NCBI RefSeq assembly: GCF_001664485.1
Contig: NZ_CP013630.1
Coordinates: 1,119,001 to 1,183,000 of the forward strand
Direction: 5' to 3'
Length of the DNA: 64,000 nucleotides
Source of the DNA: Rhizobium sp. N324
GTDB taxonomy: Bacteria; Pseudomonadota; Alphaproteobacteria; Rhizobiales; Rhizobiaceae
A program made the position numbers and the translations under genes. The notes beneath the pieces were generated by a model. It had not been told where the DNA came from, made no database searches, and saw only the letters and a program-made list of their open reading frames with translations. Below are positions 54,601-62,206 of this stretch, piece by piece (within the stretch, counting starts at the first letter, position 1; every line of letters starts with the position of its first letter).

Positions 54601-54861
54601 CTTGCGGCATGGATACTCGGGTCAAGCCCGAGTATGACGGAGGGTGGGGGAGCGCGGGCGGCAAGAGGCGAGACGTCCGGAGGAATTCCAGCAAGATGCG
54701 CCAGCGGTTTTGCCTGAGAACGCGTAAAAAAATGGCGGCAATTGAATAACCGCGACGCTTACGGTTCTTGCGCAAACGTTCCCCCATCCTCCGTCGTCCT
54801 CGGGCTTGACCCGAGGACCCACCGCCACAAGCACTTCGGCTCGATGTGGTTACCGCCAACG
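54601..54861. repeat. long direct repeat, copy B
   Basis: About 261 bp, close match to copy A, from CTTGCGGCATGGATACTCGG to CGATGTGGTTACCGCC. It fills most of the 441-bp gap between the SnoaL-like and GIY-YIG genes; the remaining 150 bp next to the SnoaL gene show nothing recognisable. Confidence 0.85.
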
Positions 54862-54887
54862 CCATGGCCGCAAGCACTGCTTTCGCC

Positions 54888-55172
54888 TCACCACAGCGTA
54901 AGATAGAGATCATCCCACCCAGGATTCATCGCCTCGACCAGGTCGACCTTCCATTGCCGATACCAGCGTTTCAATGACTTCTCCCGTTGGATCGCACTGC
55001 CGATATCCCAATGTTCCTCGTACCAGACGAGGCGGGTGCAGCCATATTTCCAGGCAAAGCCCGGCGTCAGCCCTTCACGATGCTCATAGATGCGGCGCTC
55101 CAGATCGGATGTCACGCCGATATAGAGCGTGCCGTTTTTCTGGTTGGTGACGATGTAAACATATCCCGCCAT
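54888..55172 (-). CDS. GIY-YIG nuclease superfamily protein (UPF0213/YhbQ-like)
   Basis: A 94-residue single-domain GIY-YIG protein. The motif reads YVYIVTNQKNGTLYIGVTSDL, followed by ERRIYEHREG with the catalytic arginine and the conserved KYGCTRLVWYEEH and AIQREKSLKRW segments; the glutamate is in QREK. This short type is abundant in rhizobia, often in several copies and close to repeats. The DNA target is unknown. The frame is open upstream of MAGYVY but passes into the repeat at 55190. Confidence 0.88.
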   Translation of the reverse strand: MAGYVYIVTNQKNGTLYIGVTSDLERRIYEHREGLTPGFAWKYGCTRLVWYEEHWDIGSAIQREKSLKRWYRQWKVDLVEAMNPGWDDLYLTLW

Positions 55173-55189
55173 GTGCGCAGAGTGCTGGG

Positions 55190-55518
55190 CATGGATGCTC
55201 GGGTCAAGCCCGAGCAGGACGGAGGGTGGGGGACGCGATAGGCAAGAAGCGAGACGTTCGGGGGGGCAGCGAAACTGAGCAAACGGATTGGGAAAATTGC
55301 GTAAAGCGAAAAGCGCTAATTCCAGCAGAACCACTGCACTTGTGGTTCTTGCCCCATACGTTCCCCCACCCTCCGTCGTCCTCGGGCTTGACCCGAGGAC
55401 CCATGGCCGCAAGCGCTGCGGTGCGTGATGCGAGAGGAGAAGGAACACACCTTGCGAACAGAGGGGTCGCGGCATGTCCCTTCTCCCCCGGAGAAGGCGG
55501 CGGCAGCCGGATCAGGGC
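55190..55518. repeat. diverged copy of the 260-bp repeat and a half RIME-like element
   Basis: 55190-55410 has the same inverted ends (CTCGGGTCAAGCCCGAG with ACGGAGGGTGG, and CCTCCGTCGTCCTCGGGCTTG with ACCCGAGGACCC) around a different middle. From about 55425 a truncated RIME-like segment follows (GGGTCGCGGCATGTCCCTTCTC to GGCAGCCGGAT). No gene is seen in this 368-bp gap. Confidence 0.65.
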
Positions 55519-55540
55519 TGGGCCTCCTACTCCTGAGCTG

Positions 55541-56542
55541 TCAAAGCGCGGCCTTGATTTTCTCGGCGACGTCGGCCGGGACCCATTGCGACCAGATGCT
55601 TTCGTCCTGCTGGAGGAAGCGCTTGGCGCCGTCTTCGCCGGTGCCCTGGTTTTCGGTTTCCCAGGCCATGATCGTGCCGACCGTGTCGTTGCTCCAGCCG
55701 CGCTTGTTGAAATAGGCCATGACCTCCGGGCTGGTGCGGTCGGCGAACTTCTTGGTGAGCACGGTCATCACCTTGTCGACCGGCCAGTCGGCGACCTTCG
55801 GGTCGGGGCAGGCGAGGTTGGTGATGCAGCGCTTCCATTCGACGGCATCGGCCGAAGCATTCTGCTTGAGCATCACCAGCTGATATTTGCCGAGCAGCGC
55901 CGTCGGCGCCCAGTAATAGGTGATGAAGCCTTGCTTGCGTTCATAGGCCTTGCCGATGGCGCCATCCAGGCCGGCCGCCGACCCCGGGTTCATCAGCGTG
56001 AAGCCCTTGTCGGCCGCCTTATAGGCCTTGAACAGCTGCGTCGTCACGACGGTCGCGCCCCAGCCTTCGGCGCCGTTGAAGATCACGCCCTTGCTCGGGT
56101 CTTCCTGATCGGGGAAGAGGTCGGGATGGGCAAGCGCGTCTTCGACGGTCTTGATCTCGGGATGGGCGTCGGCCAGATATTTCGGGATCCACCAGCCCTG
56201 GATGCCCCCATCGGGAAGGGCCGGGGCGCCGAAGACGATTTTGCCTTCCTGAACGCCGCGCGGAACGATCTCCGGCAAGAGGTCGACCCAGGTTTCGGAG
56301 GAGACGTCGGGCTCGCTCTTTTCCACCATCGATGTCGTCGTCGGCACCGTATCGCCGGGAACGGTCTCGACGTTGCAGCCGTAGCCGTTCTCGAGAATGA
56401 ACTTGTCGACGAAGGTCAGCACTTCGGCGCTCTGGGCATTGTGGACGGCGAGCACCACGTCGCCGCATTCGGCCGCGTGGGAGAGCGATGCGCCGCCGGC
56501 AAGGCCGGCCAGCAGACATGTGGACGCAAGCAGTTTTTTCAT
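55541..56542 (-). CDS. glycine betaine/proline betaine-type ABC substrate-binding protein
   Basis: A 333-residue periplasmic protein with a signal peptide (cleavage near LSHAAECGD) and the OpuAC/ProX fold: VVLAVHNAQSAEVLTFVDKFILENGYGCNVE, then ETWVDLLPE, GWWIPKYLAD and NPGSAAGLDGAIGKAYERKQGFITYYWAPTALLGKY. The aromatic residues suit a quaternary amine ligand. No ATPase or permease gene lies beside it, so it must share a transporter encoded elsewhere. Its gene follows an enolase-superfamily gene in the same orientation. Confidence 0.87.
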   Translation of the reverse strand: MKKLLASTCLLAGLAGGASLSHAAECGDVVLAVHNAQSAEVLTFVDKFILENGYGCNVETVPGDTVPTTTSMVEKSEPDVSSETWVDLLPEIVPRGVQEGKIVFGAPALPDGGIQGWWIPKYLADAHPEIKTVEDALAHPDLFPDQEDPSKGVIFNGAEGWGATVVTTQLFKAYKAADKGFTLMNPGSAAGLDGAIGKAYERKQGFITYYWAPTALLGKYQLVMLKQNASADAVEWKRCITNLACPDPKVADWPVDKVMTVLTKKFADRTSPEVMAYFNKRGWSNDTVGTIMAWETENQGTGEDGAKRFLQQDESIWSQWVPADVAEKIKAAL

Positions 56543-56596
56543 TTTCGTTCCCTCTTTTTTGCGGCGTCGGATAGGACAGGGCGCCGCGTTTCCTGT

Positions 56597-57712
56597 TTAG
56601 ACGTAGCGTGCCACCGGCTCTCCGAGCACTTCGAGGCGCGGCGCAATGCCGAGGCCCGGGGCGGTGGGGGCGGTGACGCGGCCGTTGCGCACGGCAAAAT
56701 CGCCGTCGGCGGTCTTGATCGCGACGATGTCGCGGCATTCGAGCACGCAGCGCAGGTTCTTTTCCGGCACCGTCTGGCCGAGATGGACGATGGCGGCGAA
56801 AGCGATGTCCGAGCCGGTGGTTTCCTGGACGCTGACGGTGTAGCCGGCGGCGACCGAAATATCGCGATGGCGGCGGCCGCGGGTCAGGCCGCCATTCTTG
56901 GAGATCTTCAGGCCGATGCCCTCGGCGGCGTCGTCGCTGAGGAGCTGGGCAATCGCCGCATCATCCGTCGCCAATTCGTCGAAGATGATCGGCACATCGG
57001 TGCGCCGCCGCAGTGACAAACATTCGCGCCAGGTCGCGCAGGGGGCTTCGAGCACGAAATCGAGCCCGGCCGGCAAGAGCCGCAGCATGCGCAGCGCGGT
57101 TTCCACCGTCATGCCGCCATTGGCATCGACGATGAAGAATTCGCCCGGCCGCTTATCGGCGAGCGACGCGGCAATCCGGGCGGCGTCGACCGCCGGCTCG
57201 TCGCCGATCTTGACCGAATGGGCGATATAACCGAGCTGGCGATGCTCGGCGACGCGCCGGCGCATATCGTCCGGATCGCCCATATAGATCGACGAGATCA
57301 CCGGCATTTTCACATCGGTGCGCCCGCCGAGCAGCTCGCAGACGGGCAGGCCGACCGATTTGCCAAACAGATCCCAGCAGGCGACGTCGAGCGCGGTCTT
57401 GGCATGCAGATGCCCGACCAGCGCCTGGTCCATCGCGTCATTGATGCGATCGACGCGGCGGGGATCGAGCCCGATCAGGCCAGGCGCGATTTCGGCAATG
57501 CCGGCGCGCACGCCGAGCGCATGCGAGGCGATATAGGTCGATCCGAACGGCGTGCTCTCGCCCCAGCCCTCCAGCCCATTCTGCGCCGTGATCCGGACGA
57601 TCGTCGCATCGAAGCTTCGGTATTCACGCCCGCCCGACAGCCGGTAGACGCCGCCGCGGTAGGGCAGGTCGACCTTGAAGACGTCGATTTTTTTGATTTT
57701 GAGTTCGCTCAT
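56597..57712 (-). CDS. enolase-superfamily (MR/MLE) dehydratase or racemase, hydroxyproline/betaine type
   Basis: A 371-residue enzyme of the mandelate racemase/muconate lactonizing group. The catalytic lysine is Lys168 in SVKIG. Metal ligands are Asp196 in VDANGG, Glu222 in LEAPC and the Asp245/Glu246 pair in FDEL. The second base is in KISKNGG (residues 269-275), the form seen in cis-3-hydroxyproline dehydratase and 4-hydroxyproline betaine epimerase. With a betaine-type binding protein beside it, a hydroxyproline betaine or related substrate is plausible but unproven. Confidence 0.82.
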   Translation of the reverse strand: MSELKIKKIDVFKVDLPYRGGVYRLSGGREYRSFDATIVRITAQNGLEGWGESTPFGSTYIASHALGVRAGIAEIAPGLIGLDPRRVDRINDAMDQALVGHLHAKTALDVACWDLFGKSVGLPVCELLGGRTDVKMPVISSIYMGDPDDMRRRVAEHRQLGYIAHSVKIGDEPAVDAARIAASLADKRPGEFFIVDANGGMTVETALRMLRLLPAGLDFVLEAPCATWRECLSLRRRTDVPIIFDELATDDAAIAQLLSDDAAEGIGLKISKNGGLTRGRRHRDISVAAGYTVSVQETTGSDIAFAAIVHLGQTVPEKNLRCVLECRDIVAIKTADGDFAVRNGRVTAPTAPGLGIAPRLEVLGEPVARYV

Positions 57713-57723
57713 TTTGGCTCTTC

Positions 57724-58851
57724 TTATTCGGGGATGACGAGAACGAGCTTGCCGGTGATGCGCTTCGACAGGAAATCCCGCTGCGCCTCGACGATCTCGT
57801 TCAAAGGATAGCTCTTGCCGACGAGCGGTTTGATTTCGCCGCGCTCGACATAGGAGACGAGGTTTTCGAAAACGACGTCCTCCTGGAAGGTGCAGCCGAA
57901 GAAGGTCAGGTCCTTGAGATAAAGCGTCCTGACGTCGAGTTCGACGATCGGCCCGGCGATGGCGCCGGCAATGGCGTATCGCCCGCCCTTCTTCAGAACG
58001 TCGAGCAGCTCGCCGAAGGATGGCCCGGCGGCGACGTCGAGCACGACGTCGACCGTCTCCCGGCCGAGGTGGGCTGCGATGTTTTCGCCGCGCGCAAGCA
58101 CCTTATCGGCGCCGATCGCCAGCAATTGCCCGGCCTTGTCGGGGCTTGCGATCGCCGTGACGGTGGCGCCGCGGCGCTTCGCCAGCTGGATCGCCGCCGA
58201 GCCTACGCCGCCGGAGGCGCCGGCGATCAGCACATGCTCGCCGGCGCCGACGGCTGCGCGGTGCAGCATGCCCTCGGCGGTGGAATAGGCGCAGGGCAGC
58301 GACGCCAGCTCGACATCGCTCCAGTCGCAATCAATCTTGTAAGTCTCGCGCGCCGGCGCCACCGCATATTGGGCAAAGCCACCATCGCATTCCGAGCCGA
58401 AGGTCCAGCAGTCGAACGGACGATAATCGACGTAAGAGCGCAGCATGTTGCGCACCAGCACCCGCTCGCCGATCCGGCCGTAATCGACACCGTCCCCGAC
58501 ATCAACGATACGCCCGCAGCAATCGGCCCCCTGGATGCGCGGAAAGGCGAGCGGCACGCCGGACCAGCTGGCGTCGGCGTCCTGCGCCGACCGGAAACCT
58601 GTCGCCCCGCCGCCTTCCGTGCCTGTTGTCACCGCCTTGGAATACCAGCCGATGCGGGTATTGATATCGGTGTTGTTGACGCCGGCCGCGGCGACGCGGA
58701 TCAGCACCTCGCCGGCTTTGGCCCGGGGAAGCGGAATATCCTCACGATATTCCAGTTTTTCGAAACCGCCATGGCCGGTGAGGAGAACGCCCTTCATCCG
58801 CTCGGGAAGCCTTTGCACGGCCTGTTTCGACCTTGATGTCTCGATGTTCAT
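57724..58851 (-). CDS. MDR-family alcohol dehydrogenase/quinone reductase-like oxidoreductase
   Basis: A 375-residue medium-chain reductase. The N-terminal GroES-like domain has VLIRVAAAGVNNTDIN and IQGADCCGRIVDVG; the Rossmann motif is AGASGGVGSAAIQLA. The usual structural-zinc cysteines of classical alcohol dehydrogenases are missing, which favours a zinc-independent quinone-reductase-like type. It is the first gene of the minus-strand group (MDR, enolase, binding protein) and faces the LysR regulator across about 240 bp. Confidence 0.85.
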   Translation of the reverse strand: MNIETSRSKQAVQRLPERMKGVLLTGHGGFEKLEYREDIPLPRAKAGEVLIRVAAAGVNNTDINTRIGWYSKAVTTGTEGGGATGFRSAQDADASWSGVPLAFPRIQGADCCGRIVDVGDGVDYGRIGERVLVRNMLRSYVDYRPFDCWTFGSECDGGFAQYAVAPARETYKIDCDWSDVELASLPCAYSTAEGMLHRAAVGAGEHVLIAGASGGVGSAAIQLAKRRGATVTAIASPDKAGQLLAIGADKVLARGENIAAHLGRETVDVVLDVAAGPSFGELLDVLKKGGRYAIAGAIAGPIVELDVRTLYLKDLTFFGCTFQEDVVFENLVSYVERGEIKPLVGKSYPLNEIVEAQRDFLSKRITGKLVLVIPE

Positions 58852-58990
58852 ACCTGTTCGGGACCTCGAAAATAGCGTCGCCCAACGCGCGGCCGAGCAC
58901 CGGACGGGCGTCTTTTCCTGGCGACATGCTGTTTGTGGGTCCTATGAAAGCGGCAGGCAGGTCCTGAAGACAAGACACATAAAAATCCGG

Positions 58991-59017
58991 CATGTGTTGA
59001 GTTGAACTCAAGACATG
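58991..59017. promoter_or_regulatory. candidate LysR operator
   Basis: The core TTGAGTTGAACTCAA (58997-59011) is a perfect palindrome around its central base. It extends to CATG..CATG at 58991 and 59017 with mismatches only at the two bases beside the core. It lies 77 bp upstream of the LysR start, in the region shared with the divergent MDR gene. Confidence 0.7.
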
Positions 59018-59093
59018 CCCGTCTGCGTGCGTTATCATGGCGGAAATATCAACTCCGCGCCGACGGACGCGGGGGGAGAGATGGGAGAGATCA

Positions 59094-60032
59094 ATGGTTC
59101 GTCGTTTCTACGGTCTGCCGTCGCTGACCGCCCTTGCCACCTTCGAGGCCTCCGCCCGGCACGGCAATTTCACCCTGGCGGCGGCCGAGCTCAACGTCAC
59201 CACGGGGGCCGTCAGCCGGCAGATCAAATCGATCGAGCAGGAACTCGGCGTCGCCCTGTTCGTGCGCACCGGCAAAGGGGTGATGCTGACCGCGCCGGCC
59301 GAGGAACTGCACCGGGCGCTGGCAAGCGGCTTTTCCCGGGCGTCCGAAGTGGTCAATTCGATCAAGCAGGGAGATAGCGCCCGCAATGTGACGATTGCCT
59401 GCAGCGAAGTGTTCGGGTCGATGTGGCTCATTCCCCGCATGCCGGATTTCTGGCGGCGCTTCACCGACATATCGGTCGACCACCTGATCGGCGACAATTT
59501 CAAGGTCTTCCGCCGCTCCGAGCTGGAACTGCGCATCCGCTACGGATCCGGCAAATGGATCGACGAGACGGCGGAATTGCTGTTCGACGATTGCCTCTAC
59601 CCGGTCTGCAGCCCGGGTTTTGCCGAACGGCATGCCGGCGCTGCCGCCGCCGATCTTGCCGATCTGCCGCTGTTGAATGTCGAGTGGGTCGAGCCCGGCT
59701 GGACCGGCTGGGAAGAGGTGCTGTTGCGCGCCGGCGTGCCCTATCGCGGCCTCAGCGGCAGACGCTTCGGCAAATTCAGCGTCGCCCTCCAGGCCGCCAT
59801 GGCCGACCAGGGCCTGGTCGTCGGCTGGCACCGCCTGGTCGGCCCCCTGGTCGAAAAGGGCGATCTGGTGCGCTTCACCGATCTGGTCGTTGCCGATCCG
59901 GGCGCCTATTACCTCACCTGGAACAACAGCCGCGAACTCCCTGCCGCCGCGCTGGCGCTGCGCGACTGGATCAGGCTGCTCGCCGAGGAGGAAAGACGCG
60001 CGCCGATGCCTTTGGCGAGGCAACCCGCATGA
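59094..60032 (+). CDS. LysR-family regulator (GcvA-like)
   Basis: A 312-residue regulator. The helix-turn-helix is LPSLTALATFEASARHGNFTLAAAELNVTTGAVSRQIKSIE, in the GcvA style, followed by a type 2 periplasmic-binding-like effector domain (VTIACSEVFGSMWLIPRMPDF, then CLYPVCSPGFAE). GGGAGAGATCA precedes ATG 59094; the frame is open to 59037. It is divergent from the MDR-enolase-binding protein genes and is the probable activator of that group. Confidence 0.9.
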   Translation: MVRRFYGLPSLTALATFEASARHGNFTLAAAELNVTTGAVSRQIKSIEQELGVALFVRTGKGVMLTAPAEELHRALASGFSRASEVVNSIKQGDSARNVTIACSEVFGSMWLIPRMPDFWRRFTDISVDHLIGDNFKVFRRSELELRIRYGSGKWIDETAELLFDDCLYPVCSPGFAERHAGAAAADLADLPLLNVEWVEPGWTGWEEVLLRAGVPYRGLSGRRFGKFSVALQAAMADQGLVVGWHRLVGPLVEKGDLVRFTDLVVADPGAYYLTWNNSRELPAAALALRDWIRLLAEEERRAPMPLARQPA

Positions 60033-60105
60033 AACCGTCCTGATGGACGCTTTTGTCATATGCGCGGCCAGAGATCGCGGGTCGTAGTCGTCGCCATCAA
60101 TGCTC

Positions 60106-60318
60106 GGGTCAAGCCCACGGCTGTCCGGTTCATGCTGAAATTGCCCCTCACCCTAACCCTCTCCCCGTTCTGACGGGGAGAGGGGACGTGCCCTACGCGA
60201 CGTTGGTGAGAGACCGAGAGGTTACGGCTTGCCCCCTTCGCCCCGCGTGCGGGGGTCCGAAGGACGGGTCGAGACGCGTGGCTCGACCCCGGTCGGTGCC
60301 GGCAGGCGGATGAGGGGC
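60106..60318. repeat. RIME-like repeat and an IS4-type end remnant
   Basis: GGGTCAAGCCC (60106-60116) is followed directly by ACGGCTGTCCGGTT, which matches the left end of the intact IS4 element in 13 of 14 positions: a target copy next to an IS end, with no element left. A RIME-like copy follows (60143-60318, GCCCCTCACCCTAACCCTCT to GGATGAGGGGC). Together they fill the 333-bp gap. Confidence 0.65.
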
Positions 60319-60365
60319 AGGCTTCGCCGATCTCCCAGGCGAAGCCGCAGCCTCCCCCAACAATT

Positions 60366-61559
60366 TCATCCCGCCGACGCCGGCCCCAGCACCTTCAGCC
60401 TGAGACCGAGCACCAGCGGCACGGCAAGCGCGTAGACGGCGACGACCGATAGCCAGATGGCGCCCGGCCATTCCTCTCGGACGAGGAAATAGAGGCTGGA
60501 AAAGCCAAGCGGCGCGATGATCGAGGCGAGGCTGACGGCCGAGGCCAGCACGCCCTGGAACTGGCCCTGGCTGTTCTCGTCGACCTGCCGGGTCGCGAGC
60601 GATTGCAGCGCCGGCACGCCGATGCCGCCGAGGGTGAAGACCGGCATGATCGCAAAGATCATCCAGCCCTGGCCGGCAAAGGCCATGACGGTAAGGGCGA
60701 GGGAGACGCCGGCAACACCCACGAGGATCGCGGCGCGTTCGCCGAGCAGTTTCACGGCCGGCCCCGGCAGCAAGGCCTGGGCAAACGTCTGGCAGATGCC
60801 GAAGGCGCCCAGCGAAAGGCCGATCGACAGTCCGTTCCAGTGAAAGGCATCGCTGCCCCACAGCGCCCAGCAGGTGCCGTAGGCCTCGCCGGTGGCGCTG
60901 AAGATGAAGAACAGGATGACGATCGGCAGCAGGCTTTTGACCTCCAGCACCGCGCGCAGCGGCTTGAGCGGATTGAGCGCCGCCAGATCGGTCGTCTCGC
61001 GGCTGCCCGGGCGCGATTCCGGCAGGACGAAGACGGCGAGCAGCAGGTTGGCGCCGTTGAGCACGGCGGCCGCTACAAACGGCAGCCGCAGCCAATGATC
61101 GCCGAGCACGCCGCCGGCGACCGGGCCGATGATGAAGCCGAGGCCGAACATGGCGTTGAACAGGCCGAAGCGGCGGGCGCGTTTCTCCTCCGGCGAGATG
61201 TCGGTGATATAGGCGGTGGCGACCGAAATATTGGCGCTGGTCAGCCCGGCGATCGCCCGGCCGACGAACAGCAGGGTCAGATTGGGCGCAAAGGCGAGGA
61301 AGAGATAGTTGACGGCGGCACCGGCGAGCGAAATCAGCAGCACCGGCCGGCGGCCGATCCGGTCGCTGAGCGTCCCGAGCACCGGCGCGAAGATGAACTG
61401 CATGAGCGCATAGAGCGCCGTCATCGCGCCGATAGTGGGCGCGACGTCTGCGGCATGGGTGACGTCTTCAAGCAGCGACGGCAGGATCGGGAAAATCAGC
61501 CCGATGCCGACGGCATCGAGAACAATGGCGGTGAAAATGACGATAAGGGATCTGGTCAT
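60366..61559 (-). CDS. Tet-type MFS drug exporter
   Basis: A 397-residue transporter with 12 predicted membrane helices. Motif A between helices 2 and 3 is GTLSDRIGRRPVLL, and the family motif C-like GLGFIIGPVAGGVLGD is in helix 5. The start MTRSLIVIFTAIVLDAVGIGLIFPILP is characteristic of the TetA (TCR/Tet) group. It pumps a drug out in exchange for protons; whether that is tetracycline cannot be told. No TetR gene stands next to it. Confidence 0.87.
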   Translation of the reverse strand: MTRSLIVIFTAIVLDAVGIGLIFPILPSLLEDVTHAADVAPTIGAMTALYALMQFIFAPVLGTLSDRIGRRPVLLISLAGAAVNYLFLAFAPNLTLLFVGRAIAGLTSANISVATAYITDISPEEKRARRFGLFNAMFGLGFIIGPVAGGVLGDHWLRLPFVAAAVLNGANLLLAVFVLPESRPGSRETTDLAALNPLKPLRAVLEVKSLLPIVILFFIFSATGEAYGTCWALWGSDAFHWNGLSIGLSLGAFGICQTFAQALLPGPAVKLLGERAAILVGVAGVSLALTVMAFAGQGWMIFAIMPVFTLGGIGVPALQSLATRQVDENSQGQFQGVLASAVSLASIIAPLGFSSLYFLVREEWPGAIWLSVVAVYALAVPLVLGLRLKVLGPASAG

Positions 61560-61886
61560 GGGTGCGTTCCGGGTCGACGCAAGCCGGCAGCGCCGACAGA
61601 GTGCGCCGATAGCTCACGATGAGGCCTGATCTGGTCAGGCATTGGTTTCAGGGAGGTGCTGGCCGAACCATGGCTGATGCGCATGGCGGGCCTGTGCTCG
61701 ACCGCCTGGACGACCCATTCGTCCACCTGTTTACTCCGCCACTGAGCGGATCAAGGGAGGCAGTCGCTTTTCGCGACGGGCAAGAGATACGCCGAATGGT
61801 TGAGTAGGGCAAGCCTGTTTTGTGTTGGGGGTGAGCGACTGAGGGCTGCGATATCAACGGGCAATAGGTCTCTGATCCGGCCAAGG

Positions 61887-62024
61887 CCCCTCCCCAACCC
61901 CTCCCCACAAGGGGGAGGGGCTTAACCTGCCGCACCCATTTTCCATATCTGCGACGCTTCGAGTGGAACCCGGCGAGCGCTCCGGATTAGTCCCTCCCCC
62001 TTGTGGGGAGGGGTTGGGGAGGGG
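61887..62024. repeat. inverted repeat pair
   Basis: CCCCTCCCCAACCCCTCCCC with ACAAGGGGGAGGG at 61887-61920 faces its inverse at 61992-62024, about 70 bp apart. It lies in the 647-bp gap (61560-62206) between the MFS gene and the aminotransferase gene. The remainder of that gap shows no convincing gene. Confidence 0.75.
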
Positions 62025-62206
62025 TCTTTCACAGCCGGATGAAGGGGCTGGCATGAGTCGTCTCGCCTGCTGCCAAATGCACGAACATGAACGGCAGCAC
62101 CCCAATGGCGCGTTTCGCCTCTCCTGCGGCGCATATGAGGTTGTCTCGCCGGGGCAGTCGCTTCACCATGAAGGCAACTTCAGCTCCGGGAACAGACAGG
62201 CAGGCC

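Noticed and set aside
61560..62206. A small gene in the 647-bp gap before the aminotransferase
   Set aside because: The short frames there have no convincing start signal or protein-like composition, and part of the gap is an inverted repeat.
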